Part shown: one piece after another, positions 54,844 to 64,000 of the stretch
Numbering within the stretch: position 1 is the first letter of the stretch
How the letters are laid out: each line of letters opens with the position of its first letter
From: Isochrysis galbana
Taxonomy: Eukaryota > Haptophyta > Isochrysidales > Isochrysidaceae
NCBI GenBank assembly: GCA_018136815.1
Contig: CM030944.1
Coordinates: 1,943,345-2,007,344 of the forward strand
Direction: 5' to 3'
DNA: 64,000 bases
The notes under the pieces: generated by a model
Told to the model about the DNA's origin: nothing
What the model saw: only the letters and a program-made list of their open reading frames with translations
Databases searched by the model: none
Program-made: the position numbers and the translations under genes

Positions 54844-55892
54844 TGGGGGCCCTCCGGGGCAGATATTAGGCCCCCTACCGGCTTGGGTACCAGTACCTGT
54901 CATAAACTCGTCAATAATGCTTGGTTTTGGAAGGCGGGAGAACGTTGCCAGGAACCCCTGGCGGGAGAGCACGAGGCCCTCCCCGCGAACGCCCCACCCC
55001 CGCGCCCCCGCCCCTTCCGCGGCGTTGTGCAGCCACCATGCCCACCACAGATGGCACACAGACACTCCCACACCTTCTCCACTCCCTCTCCCTGACTCTC
55101 AGCGGGAGCGCAACCTCTCGCCCTCGGAAGTCCGTGTCCGTGTGGAGAAGGCGGGCAAGACGCGCGGGGCCAGGCAGGGGATCGTGAAGACCGTGACCAT
55201 GTGCGGTTCCTGAATACTATTCCATATGTGGCGCGGGCTGGGCACCGGGCTGATGACCAAGAACGGGCTCGCATCGCGTCCGGCGTCGACTTATATTTGG
55301 GTTTTCCGAGATGGTGTATTCAGGTCTGTTTTCTGTTTTGCCGTTTCTTCTTTCTTCGGTTACACTTCAGCGGCATTGTGGGGGCTCTTTGGGAGGGGGG
55401 TCTCGGGCCCAACGGGCATCGAATACGTGCTAGATGGGTCTTTTCCGGGATTTCTACCGCTTTACTTTTGTGTATTTGTATTTGCTCAATCCTGACGTAC
55501 TTTTTCATTTTTACACCCTTAGAAGTTTAAATGTAGTAGTGTTTGACCGCCCTAAAATCAGGGCGGGAGGGGCTCCCGAGGTTTGCAAAAGATCAGAACA
55601 CAGGCGAGGCAAATCACATTGCGTGCGGGTGACAAGAGACAGCACACTTGCCACACTGGCCGACTAATGACTAAGGGCATTTGCGCCTGCAGATAACCTG
55701 GAACAACCCCCTCCTCCACTCCTTCCACTCCCCCAGATCAATTCATTGCAAGTGCTGAGTAGAAGCAGCGAAGGAGTGGAGGCTGGCGCTACGTTTACCT
55801 TCCCATGGTTAATTCCATGTGCGCACAAAGCAGTCAAACGTTCCCTCCCCGCCCCTTCTCCGCCGCCCCTTACTTCAATGCTCTGGGCTCTC
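54844..55892. other. Intergenic; short family B fragment
   Basis: About 55505-55555 ends in TGTTTGACCGCCCTA as in the two family B copies. No supported gene; ORFs here lack domains. Confidence 0.5.
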
Positions 55893-56489
55893 TTATGTTG
55901 ACGGCACGAGCTTCACAATCTCTCGTTCCAATATTGGTGCAGGGACGGCTCCCACCAGCGTCTTTGCCAGAGTTCGCTCCCGTGACAAGAGAGCAATGTG
56001 CGGTATCGAATCGACGCCGAAGATGGTGACCAGCTTTGCATTGCGTGGGTCATCGCCATTGATCGTGACAAAGTTCACCTGGTTGCCGTATATGCGCTCG
56101 AGCTTCATCATGTCGCGTGCGCCCACCTTGCAGGACTCACACCATGGGGCATAGAACTCGACAAGTGTGGGCTTGCCATTCTGGAGCGCTTGCGGCAGCG
56201 GTAGTGACTCCGTCTCCATGCGCTCCAGCAGCTTGACCGGATCAGCTGGGTTGGCACGCTGGAGCACGTATGTTCCAGCGGCGGCGACGGTCGAGCCGAG
56301 CGCGAGCAGAATATTGCGCCTCCTCTGGCGCGCAAGCTCATCGAGCACCGCCTGCATCTCGGATGATCGGGGCGGAGGCACGACAGCCGGCTCGCTCACC
56401 TCCATAATGGGCGTGGGGGCGCGCCGTGCGGCATGCCAGCTGAGAGGTCCGAGCATAGCGGCGGCACCGAGGGAGAGCACGAGGGCCAT
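55893..56489 (-). CDS. Membrane-anchored thioredoxin-like protein (HCF164/TxlA type)
   Basis: A single exon of 198 residues from the ATG at 56489; an in-frame ATG at 56663 would add 58 residues of Ser/Leu/Arg-rich leader. A hydrophobic N-terminus (ALVLSLGAAAMLGPLSW) looks like a signal peptide. A membrane helix (about 58-75, ILLALGSTVAAAGTYVL) is followed by a thioredoxin fold: KPTLVEFYAPWCESCK with the active CxxC at about 117-120, VNFVTINGDD, then GVDSIPHIALL with the cis-proline. This layout matches HCF164/TxlA, thylakoid thioredoxins that carry reducing power into the lumen for cytochrome b6f assembly. In this organism it is probably a thylakoid protein; the plastid leader type is inferred. 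Confidence 0.8.
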   Translation of the reverse strand: MALVLSLGAAAMLGPLSWHAARRAPTPIMEVSEPAVVPPPRSSEMQAVLDELARQRRRNILLALGSTVAAAGTYVLQRANPADPVKLLERMETESLPLPQALQNGKPTLVEFYAPWCESCKVGARDMMKLERIYGNQVNFVTINGDDPRNAKLVTIFGVDSIPHIALLSRERTLAKTLVGAVPAPILEREIVKLVPST

Positions 56490-57327
56490 TCGGCGCAGCA
56501 GGCTAGCGCGAAGAGAGCGGTGAGTGGTGGGGGCCCTAGGTGGGATGTGTTGAGGGAGCAAAAGTTGGGCGAGGCGAGCGCTGCGAGGGAGAGGAGAGAG
56601 GGTGGATGCCGAGGATGGCGTAAGAAGAAGAAGGACGCGTGAGCAGGAATACAGAGATCGCAAGATGGAGAGGAAGGGAGAAGTCTAGCAGCCCCTCTTC
56701 TTTGCTCTCCTTGCCGTCGAGAGAGAGAGAGAGAGCAGGCGAGCGAGCGAGAGGCGAGAGGAGTGGAAAAGGGGGACGAGAGAGAGCTGAGTGAAGTCGA
56801 CTCCCCCCGTGAGAAGAAAGAAAGACCCAGGGAGAAAAGGAAAGACTGGGAGGGGAAAATATCTCTAAGAGGAGCGAACGGACGACGAAGTTTCTCGCTT
56901 GGAGCAAGCAGCGTCCCATCCGGAGTGGTGAGAGTGTCTGCGAAAGTGGTAAAGCATCTGGCGGTTTACGGCTCAGTGAATCCAGTGTGAAGATCAACTC
57001 GCAGTGTACTCCTACAATAGAACGTCTCTCATAGAGAGAATCTTGAAGAAGGAAAGGTGTGTCGCAAATATTGTAGGGTCCTGTTTAGACAAAATAAACA
57101 GAAGCACAGGCGTTTTCTTGTACGATGTGCGAGATCTAAGCCTGAGAGTGGCAACGTCGTCTAGCGGTCTTTCGGAGAGCGTGGTTCCCTTCGCGATGTT
57201 ACCCTTCCCCGTCGTGAGCAGTCCTCGAGGAATAAATGACTGCGATCCGAGTAAGTAACGAGTAACCTGTAACCTGCGCCACCGGGGTACACATGTCGAC
57301 TTGAGCCACTTCCTCTTCCTCTTCCTC
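56490..57327. other. Upstream region of the thioredoxin gene
   Basis: GA-rich stretches near 56720-56760; an open leader frame reaches 56663. No other gene supported. Confidence 0.5.
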
Positions 57328-57820
57328 CCAACTAAGTTTATACTTAGTTCGCCCATGGGGGGGCACGAGCCCCCCCCTCTCTCCACTCCTCCCCTGCCAT
57401 GGGGGAGGAACCACCCATGCTCCTGGCACGCCTGATGGCTTGCCAGGAGCCCACTGCCCTGCTGACCCACTCTCTCCCTGGCAGGCTCGCCTGCCTCGCG
57501 CGTCCTGGCCTGTCGTCTGTCGTGGCCAGCCCATCCCTCCAACCCCCCCTCCCCCCCTGGTCGACAGGCAGACAGGTGCAGAGTGGGGGCCCCAGAGGCT
57601 CAGGAGCGCCAGCGAGGGAGAGACAGGGGAGACCAGGGCCCAGCCCCAGCCTCCTCTGCCCCCTGAGCTGGCCTCCAGGAGCCTCCAGGGGTCGCCAGAG
57701 GCAGCTGCAGGCCTGTCGCAGGCGCGCCATCGCGCGTGCCTGCAGGAGAGGGGAGAGAGAGCGCGGAGAAGGGGGTGGGCGGAGCGAGGGCTCCGCTCAC
57801 CGGAAAATATGTAAGTCCCG
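57328..57820 (+). repeat. Dispersed repeat family A, 5'-part copy
   Basis: Begins AACTAAGTTTATACTTAG and follows the copy at 7127 through CCATGGGGGAGGAACC, CCCTGGTCGACAGG, and GGGTGGGCGGAGCGAG near 57775. It then diverges. Confidence 0.8.
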
Positions 57821-58407
57821 CACCTGTTTACAGGAGAAGTCGGGACTGAGGACGCCGCCAGCCCGGTAGGCATAGTGTCGAGTCGAGCGGAGCCGGAGGG
57901 CTCTGAGCCACTCCGTCGCGAGCGGCACCGGCGGCTAGCGCGGCGCTTTGGCCCTCCTCCCCACCGGGAGTCGGGTGAATGAAATTCTGGACTGGGTCGG
58001 GCAACCCCATTTGGGTGTCTGGACGGGGGACGAACGGCGAACGAAGGGCGGTGGGGCGGCGAGGCGCTCCTAGTGGCCCTAGAGTGTTGGGTTTCAAGAG
58101 ATTGTTAGACCTACAAAGAACTCTTCCCTCAGGGAGGGAGCCTAGGCTGCTAGAGTGCAGCGACGCAGCGAACAACGACGGACAAAGAAGCTGAGAACAA
58201 CAGGATACACAGACTCACGAACATACCGGAATCATTCACCCAAACCAAGCACGTTATCAAGCAACCGAGACCCCAAATCACCGATAACTCAAACACGTCG
58301 CGAGAGACGGAGAGAGAGAGCGAGAGAGAGAGAGAGACTCCGCAGCGACGGCCGGAGCGTGTCTCCGTTGTAACTTCCCACGTGGCGGAGAGTCCGAAGG
58401 TGATCTC
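57821..58407. other. Intergenic, no gene seen
   Basis: Sequence between the family A copy and the small unrecognised ORF at 58408. A GA-rich tract lies near 58305-58340. No supported feature. Confidence 0.5.
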
Positions 58408-58806
58408 ATGGGCCAGGATCTGGCCAAGGAACGCTACCCGTCGATGTGGGCACTCATCAAGCCATACATGGGCCGTTGGTGCAAGGCAAACCTCATGCTC
58501 GTCGGCGACTACTCCGACGAGTACGACAGGATCCCCAAGACCAAGTACATTGGAGACGAGGCCGCCGTCGCGTACCTCTGCATGGAATACATCATGGCGG
58601 TCGCGTACGCTGAAACGGATCCCATGGTGCAAGTGCACCGAGCAGCTGGCAAACTCTACATGGAGAACAAGAAGGCCGTCCTCGCACGCGTCACGGACCT
58701 CGCCACCCAAGATCAGCCAAGCGACATCGTCGCCTGCCAGCAGAACGACATTGAGGAAGAGGGATGTGAGAAAAAGACGAAGAAGATGAAAACTCAGCCC
58801 GCGTAG
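58408..58806 (+). CDS. Small hypothetical protein
   Basis: 132 codons starting MGQDLAKERYPSMWALIKPY. Balanced composition with aromatic residues, apparent helices (VAYLCMEYIMAVAYAET) and a Lys-rich C-terminus (KKTKKMKTQP), which reads like a real protein or exon, although no family is recognised. An antisense ORF (58710-58150) overlaps it, and the LINE fragment begins just downstream, so it could also be element-derived. Confidence 0.4.
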   Translation: MGQDLAKERYPSMWALIKPYMGRWCKANLMLVGDYSDEYDRIPKTKYIGDEAAVAYLCMEYIMAVAYAETDPMVQVHRAAGKLYMENKKAVLARVTDLATQDQPSDIVACQQNDIEEEGCEKKTKKMKTQPA

Positions 58807-58844
58807 CTGGGGGTTACCGCGTGTGTTGAGAGTGGGGGAGCGTA

Positions 58845-59337
58845 ATTAGCTTTGTAATAATAATAATAATGTGGCTACCCAAAAAGAAAACAAGCACTTT
58901 AGCTGGCCCTCTTTTGACGGAACGCGACTTTAGCGGGGAGAGCGGGCATCCCTGTGGGACGCCACAGGCTATATTAAAAGGGAAGCTTCTTCCTCCGTTC
59001 GTTTTTATGTATCTGATTGGTTTGGCGTCCGAGTTGGTGAGGGTTCGCGCATATTTCTGAAAGTCGCGTCCGAACTTGAGCTTCTCGAGTGCGATGTGAT
59101 AGAACCCCCAATTCACTCTGTCGAAGGCTTTCTCCCAGTCCAGCGCTAGCATGATTCCGGGCTCTCCCGTTTCGTCCAGATATGCTTGCGTGAGTTGGAG
59201 AACGTGCGTGGCCTCCCCAATGAGTCTTTTGGGGACGAAACCCAGTTGGTCTTTGGATATTATGTGCCCTATTACTTGTTTTAATCTGTTCGTTAAGATC
59301 TTAGCTAGAATTTTGTAGTCGCTTTGTAGTCGCATAT
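58845..59337 (-). mobile_element. LINE reverse-transcriptase fragment
   Basis: Minus-strand reading SDYKILAKILTNRLKQVIGH, SKDQLGFVPKR, ALDWEKAFDRVNWGF, and ACGVPQGCPLSPL are consecutive blocks of a non-LTR retrotransposon reverse transcriptase (palm and fingers). The reading stops being RT-like right after LSPL, before the catalytic YxDD box, so the copy is dead. It ends in coding sense near an (ATT)n run (plus strand TAATAATAATAATAAT at about 58855). It may belong to the same LINE family as 13072-15061, but the two fragments do not overlap in protein. Confidence 0.88.
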
Positions 59338-59634
59338 ACATCACGCACGAGCAACGAGCAACCTCGCGCGGACGCTGGCCCCTAACAGGGCAAAACAGCG
59401 CCCGAGCGAAGTTAGTACTCTTACTCCTTTCAGTCATTGGTCGAAGCAGCGCGCGCGACCTCCTCGAGCCCAGAGACTCCGCTTTGAGGGAACTGGGGGA
59501 GGGGAAGGGGGTCATTGATGATGGATAAGGACGGGTAGTAGGGAGTAGCACAAGCACTCTCTCTGCCTCGCGCCGTCCAAGTAGCGGGTAGCGGGAATTT
59601 TTAAACAGACTTTTTTTTACATCACGCACGAGCA
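59338..59634 (+). mobile_element. 265-bp insertion flanked by 16-bp direct repeats, T-run at end
   Basis: ACATCACGCACGAGCA occurs at 59338-59353 and 59619-59634. The enclosed 265 bp ends in eight T directly before the second copy. No ORF. This looks like a short interspersed element or truncated LINE tail with a target-site duplication. Confidence 0.6.
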
Positions 59635-60248
59635 CATGCTCGTCGCTGCCTACCGCCCAATCCCGCTGATTCTCGTTGGAATCGAGCGAGCGAGAGGCGC
59701 GCTCAGCGCTCAGCAGGCCCAATGCGTGAGCGCGTTGTGCGCAACGGCGGCGCTGCTGGCTGCTGGGAACACTAAGCACTAAGGCACAAGGAGAGCTGTC
59801 TCGATGTCTCGATCGCGCGCGGGCGCAGCGCGCGGCGCCGCCTCACTCTACGCAGCTGTGCCTGCCTGCGCCGCCTGCACCCGGCAATTCACATGTGCTG
59901 CGCCAGGGCGAGGAGGGAGTCCTCCAACTCCTGCTCCTGCGCGGTGTAGGGGAGAGTGGGCATCCCAGCAGCGAGATCGAGATCGCTCTTCCAAACGAAC
60001 ACCAGCGGAATTCTTCTTTTGCAGAGCGGTTGTACGAGGGTTGAAGGAGCTGTTCCAACCCCGCTCCTCAAGCCTTACGAGAACCTTAAAATTCTCGATT
60101 GTAAAGTATACTCCGAACACTGATGAGAAAAAACGTGAAAACATACTTCTCTTTCACACGAGATTCACTCTCCGAATCCAACCTCCCGCCCGCCCTGCAA
60201 GTTCCTTCAATCCTTCATTCCATCGGGTCGTTCGCGTTAGGGGGCGCG
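59635..60248. other. Intergenic and 5' flank of the PsbQ-like gene
   Basis: A long plus-strand frame crosses this stretch, but its composition and lack of domains do not support coding before the signal peptide at 60249. Confidence 0.45.
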
Positions 60249-61152
60249 ATGAAGGGCCTGTCACTGCTCGCCTCCTGGCTGATGCCGCTGCTGCTATGTG
60301 CTTGGGGGCGGGCGCTACGGTGCAGACGCGCCCTGCACGTCAGAAACTGCACACACGACCTCTCTTTGCCCGACGAGACGCCGTCTTCGCCCTCGGGAGT
60401 GGTCTCGCGCTCGGCATGCTCTCCTCAACGCCAGCCATCGCCAAGTACGGCGAGTACGCCAACTTTGACGACTCCAAGTCAAGCATGGCAGCAGGGGACG
60501 CGCGTAACAAGTGCTTATTTGCGCAGCCCGGATCGGGCATATGCATGGTCTACGAGTCGTCCGAGCCGAAGCTCTACTCATCGCCTGATCAGCAGGCAGC
60601 GTTCGCAAAGCTACTAACTGCTGCGGAGAAGTTGGGTGAGCACTTACACGCATCCGGCTTTGTCCCAAGCGGTCCCATGCTGCCCCCTGCAGAGCAGCGT
60701 GCCGGCTACAGACATGTAGAGTGTACAACACGCCCCGCCCAGCTCGCGAGTTGCTCTCACATGCGTGCTTCATGCATGCTTTCGCAAAGCAGCCGGGCTT
60801 CAGGACTTGATCACCGCCTCAAAATGGATGGCGATCTCGCAGCTCTTGGGCGGATCGCGCGATCTTCGCGAGGCCGTCGGCTTTCTGACCACCGACGCTG
60901 CATCCAAGAAGATTGCCAAGAAGGTAAGCTACGCTGTTGCGCTCATCAAGTGTCCTACTAGAAGCTTTCATTGTAGATGCCTTTTGAAAGGGCACGCCCT
61001 TCAATTGAAGCTTGCTGCATACAACTCGGCAGGTGTTCATGGATCTTGATGGTATCGCTCTCAGTGCCTCCAAGAAGGACGCGAAGACTGCTCTCACCTT
61101 CTTCAATGCGTACGCACAGGACATGCCTCAATTGATTCGCATGGTTGAATGA
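60249..61152 (+). CDS. PsbQ-like extrinsic photosystem II protein, thylakoid lumen
   Basis: Exons ending at 60635, then 60790-60923 and 61033-61152. The leader has a signal peptide (MKGLSLLASWLMPLLLCAWG at 60249), then a transit region, then a twin-arginine lumenal signal (FARRDAVFALGSGLALGM, ending PAIA before KYGEYANF). The mature part is a small helical protein: FAKLLTAAEKLAAGLQDL, ISQLLGGSRDLREAV, VFMDLDGIALSASKKDAKTA, matching PsbQ-like four-helix proteins that shield the oxygen-evolving complex. Introns: GTGAGC to CGCAAAG, and GTAAGC to CGGCAG. One oddity: the signal peptide and the rest are in different frames, so a one-base shift or an unseen splice must lie near 60300-60315. Red-lineage PsbQ' or Psb31 are the closest ideas; I cannot separate them by eye. 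Confidence 0.7.
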
Positions 61153-61539
61153 GGGGTTCGATGGCTCAATTTCATACGTCGGGAACTAGCTCAACCGAAA
61201 ACCTCGAATGACAATTGGCCGCCTCGCTCCGTGCTTTCCTCCGGTTCTCTCCTTGGCACAGGCACAATTCTACAACGACCGTGTTTGTTCAGAATTGAAG
61301 TGTGTGCGCTTATGCTGCCTAGCCGAGTGTTACTTAAAAGGTGCAACCGCAACCCTCTTAGCCGAAGAGAAGGGTTGCGGCCGTCAATGTTCAAATAGCC
61401 GAAGAGAAGAAATTTTTCAGGGTTTTGACAATGTTCACTTTGGGGGTCGATGGATAGTAGGTAGTTGACTATGTTCAAACGGTCAAAAAGTTTGAGTTGA
61501 GTTCGCGTTCGACTATTTTGTATAACCTACTTGTAGTCG
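61153..61539. other. Intergenic, no gene seen
   Basis: Short ORFs only. An imperfect inverted repeat lies around AACCCTCTTAGCCGAAGAGA and GAAGGGTTGCGG near 61350-61380. No supported feature. Confidence 0.5.
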
Positions 61540-63018
61540 TTGCCCTCCTCTGTAGAGTATGCAGGAGTACCTAGATTTTGTACGTCTAACATCTTCACCA
61601 CTTTCCCGCGAACCGTCGCAGTGGCCGACGGCCAGCAGCGGCGCCTCTCCCTCCCGCCCCCCAGAAGCCGAGCCCACCCAGTGTGCAAGTCTGATAGAGA
61701 GAAGAGAGGGACAGCGGTGAGCACGAGCCGAGGGAGCTGGGTGGCCGCTGGCCTCTCTCGCATGCGCTGCGAGTGGGAGGAGGGGCTGGGCAGTGGAGCA
61801 CTGCTTAGCCCAGCACTGCTCGAGTGCTACATGAACGCCAGCCTCGGGCTGGGCGCGCCACCATCGCTCGCGCGCCTCAGCCCGGTTGTCGGCCGCATGG
61901 CAAGCTTTGCGCCAAACTACAAGCGGTGGCACCTCGAAACCCAGGACCGCCTGCTCGGCCAGCTTCGGCGCATCTGGGCTGACGACCGGCCAAGGCTTAT
62001 GATCGACCTTGGATGTCATGCTGGCCACTCTGCATGGTTGAACGTGAGTGATGCGACGCTCTTCCTCGACTATTTCAACCACAGCGGCTCCGCCGTGATT
62101 GTTGCTGATGCATTTGAGGACTTTGCGCTCGACATGGTACACCGGCTGAACGAGGTCGAGCCATACTCGCGAATGGGGGTAGAGGCAACTGGCGTCTTCG
62201 CAGCTATGAATCGGCATGACGACCGATCAGTCGACATGCGTGGCTTCGCGCAGACATGGGTGGCATGCTGCGCAGGAAAGTGGTGCAGCTGGAAGTATCG
62301 CGAGGAAGTGGGCGACGTGGACCACTACTGCCGTATCACACGGCAGCGTCTTGGTCTCAATACGAATATCACAGGCTCCCTGTCACTCCCCCCCTCATCC
62401 TTCGACGCAGATCTCTTCTTGCAGCTGCTCGACGGCACCTCGCCCTCAAGCATGCGCGCCGGCAAGTGGGACGGGCACTGGCACGTGCGCCCCTACATGG
62501 TGTCCACCATGCGGGCAGACACACTGTGGCGTCGATATGGCCGGGGCCGCCACGTCGACTTCATCAAGATTGATGTAGACCAATCGTGGAAGCAGATTGG
62601 TATCGAGGGGCTGCTCGAGGAGCGAGCGTTCAGTGTGATGGTGATCGAGGTTGACGGCACATGGGGTGGCGTCTTGCGCCCATGGAACGTCTCAGCAGTC
62701 GACCAGCTCGCTTGGTTTGCTCGACGGCATGGTTACAGCTCTTACCTCAAGGTCCGTTGCCGTGCAGCTGCGCACGCGCGGTCGACCACACGCATGGAAC
62801 CCAACGCGTCCAATTGGTACTTCCCGCTCGCGGAGGTGTCTAAGGCGTTCGCCTGGACAACCAGGTACAACGCTATGCTCAGGGCGACCGTTTTCATCCA
62901 GGACATCTTGATTCTCGATGGATCGCAGCCGGAATTACTAGGATTGCATGCGATGGCGAAGGAGGAATGCCACCGCACAAAGATCGCGTTGCACAGATTC
63001 CCAGCCGCCACTCCGTAA
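61540..63018 (+). CDS. FkbM-type SAM-dependent methyltransferase
   Basis: 492 codons from the first ATG. The first ~74 residues are low-information and a more credible start is the Met at 61762 (MRCEWEEGLGS). SAM-binding motif I LMIDLGCHAGHSA is at about 152-164. A long insertion follows (WVACCAGKWCSWKYREEV). The characteristic FkbM block is VDFIKIDVDQSWKQIGIEGL (from about 339), then FSVMVIEVDGTWGG. FkbM enzymes O-methylate sugars, polyketides or other small molecules; eukaryotic algae have many uncharacterised copies. The substrate is unknown. Single exon, GC-rich, ending at a clear stop. Confidence 0.8.
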   Translation: MPSSVEYAGVPRFCTSNIFTTFPRTVAVADGQQRRLSLPPPRSRAHPVCKSDREKRGTAVSTSRGSWVAAGLSRMRCEWEEGLGSGALLSPALLECYMNASLGLGAPPSLARLSPVVGRMASFAPNYKRWHLETQDRLLGQLRRIWADDRPRLMIDLGCHAGHSAWLNVSDATLFLDYFNHSGSAVIVADAFEDFALDMVHRLNEVEPYSRMGVEATGVFAAMNRHDDRSVDMRGFAQTWVACCAGKWCSWKYREEVGDVDHYCRITRQRLGLNTNITGSLSLPPSSFDADLFLQLLDGTSPSSMRAGKWDGHWHVRPYMVSTMRADTLWRRYGRGRHVDFIKIDVDQSWKQIGIEGLLEERAFSVMVIEVDGTWGGVLRPWNVSAVDQLAWFARRHGYSSYLKVRCRAAAHARSTTRMEPNASNWYFPLAEVSKAFAWTTRYNAMLRATVFIQDILILDGSQPELLGLHAMAKEECHRTKIALHRFPAATP

Positions 63019-64000
63019 CAGCCGTGCCACCGACCGCAAGCAGCAATCCGGCCCTGAGTCTCATGCATCGTTGCCTCGCTCATCATCTTTAGTTCTTCTT
63101 CCATGCTAGTCCCCGCCTGTGCTAGCCATCGCGTCCCTCTTTCGGTCATGCTTCGTTGCTCCTGCATGTAGGTCCACCTTGTCTGGCGGGTTGACTTGTT
63201 TGCTGTGGCTGTGGCTGTGTGTGTGGAGTGAGACTCAAAGGAATGTTGTGACCAGGTATGGGTATGGGGCACACCAGGGACACCCAGGCTCACAAAGGGC
63301 TGAGCACGGGGGGCACTGGGGCTGGAGGGAGGCGAGGCACCAGCGGGGACACCGCCAGCACGAACATGGGACGACGTGGGGCAGGACAGCTCGCCCAGAG
63401 CCCATGGGAGTGCGGCCATGGTGGCGACTCTCGGGAACGTTGGACGAAGACAAGAAAGAGAAAGAGCGGGAAACACACGGGACACGGGGGGAGCGCAAAC
63501 AAGAAACAAGGAAACAAAGGGCTCGCACACACAAGAGCAAACAAGGGAGGGGGATCGAGCATGATCAAGATACAACCCCGACCTAACACACTTGGGAAGA
63601 GAGAGGGGGTAATTTTCGAAATTTTCGCCGGATAACCCCCAATTTTTTTCGCTGATCCATCTCACCGGAACCCTTAGGGAGCTCGTTTAGCCCTTCAATC
63701 TCCCATTGTAGCTGGTGCCATCCGCAACCCCCATAGTGAGTGACCGGGCTATCTGAGTGGGGGCGCGCGCATTGGCATTGGCATGTCAATTGCCGGAAGG
63801 AAGGGCTGGATAGCTGGGGCGGGTGTCGGGTGTGTGTGTGTGTGCTGGAAGTGACACTTCTGCCCTTTGAGGACGGCAGAGGACGGGGTTCCAGCCCCGC
63901 AACCCCGAAAGTGGCCTTTGGTGGGCACTAGCATCCTTCATTGTAGCCCCAACGCGCCAAAATCTACAAAAAAACTCCCTGGCCACCGCGAAAAAACACC
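63019..64000. other. Intergenic; second copy of a short dispersed repeat
   Basis: About 63612-63755 matches 44401-44500 (AATTTTCGCCGGATAACCCC ... CCATAGTGAGTGACCGGG) with about 45 extra bp. A (GT)n tract of about 14 bp lies near 63829. The overlapping ORFs at 63118-63635 lack domains. Confidence 0.5.

Noticed and set aside
58150-58710. 186-codon minus-strand ORF overlapping the small plus-strand ORF
   Set aside because: Its reading ends in CT-repeat translation (SLSLSLS) and it has no domain; the plus-strand frame has better protein composition.

Overview
This is a window of eukaryotic nuclear DNA, most likely from a photosynthetic protist with a complex (secondary) plastid; a haptophyte-like alga is my best guess, but no marker gene here proves the lineage. 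The evidence is as follows. Conserved proteins are interrupted by short spliceosomal introns. There are long CT/GA microsatellites and G/C homopolymers. A plastid ribosomal protein L18 gene carries a signal peptide followed by an ADAFHAP motif, like the ASAFAP site of complex-plastid leaders. A thylakoid-lumen PsbQ-like protein has a twin-arginine leader. At least three introns, each fixed by protein conservation, use GC-AG instead of GT-AG boundaries.

Two runs of exactly 100 N (25001-25100 and 50101-50200) cut the window into pieces of exactly 25,000, 25,000 and 13,800 bases. Gene order across the N runs should therefore not be taken as proven.

Piece 1 (1-25000): a multi-exon protein ending in a cytidine-deaminase-like zinc domain (-); amidophosphoribosyltransferase purF (+); a secreted GH32 beta-fructofuranosidase-type glycosidase (-); an unrecognised ORF (+); a 5'-truncated LINE flanked by a 15-bp target-site duplication; a RING-transmembrane-coiled-coil protein (-); a compact MgtE/SLC41-type Mg2+ transporter (+); an FAD-linked sugar-lactone-oxidase-like enzyme (-); and a coiled-coil protein (-) running into the gap.

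Piece 2 (25101-50100): an Obg-family GTPase (+) lacking its 5' end; a Na+/H+ exchanger with a C-terminal CUE/UBA-like motif (-); a metallophosphatase (+); a divergent pair of plastid L18 (-) and a V-ATPase Ac45-like membrane protein (+); an HCF101-type Fe-S scaffold P-loop ATPase (-); an unrecognised ORF (+); and an Ala/Glu-rich protein (-) running into the second gap. The long intergenic stretches hold several dispersed repeat families.

Piece 3 (50201-64000): a CHD6-9-like chromatin remodeller (-) in at least nine exons; an HCF164/TxlA-like membrane thioredoxin (-); a small unrecognised ORF; a LINE reverse-transcriptase fragment; a PsbQ-like photosystem II lumenal protein (+); and an FkbM-type methyltransferase (+).

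The genes are ordinary scattered nuclear loci, not an operon or a single pathway. Several do relate to plastid upkeep: L18, HCF101, the HCF164-like thioredoxin and the PsbQ-like protein. Exon boundaries given here were placed by hand from splice motifs plus reading-frame and protein-family continuity. For purF, GH32, MgtE, NHE, HCF101, L18, RING-TM and the metallophosphatase the exon lengths sum to a whole number of codons.
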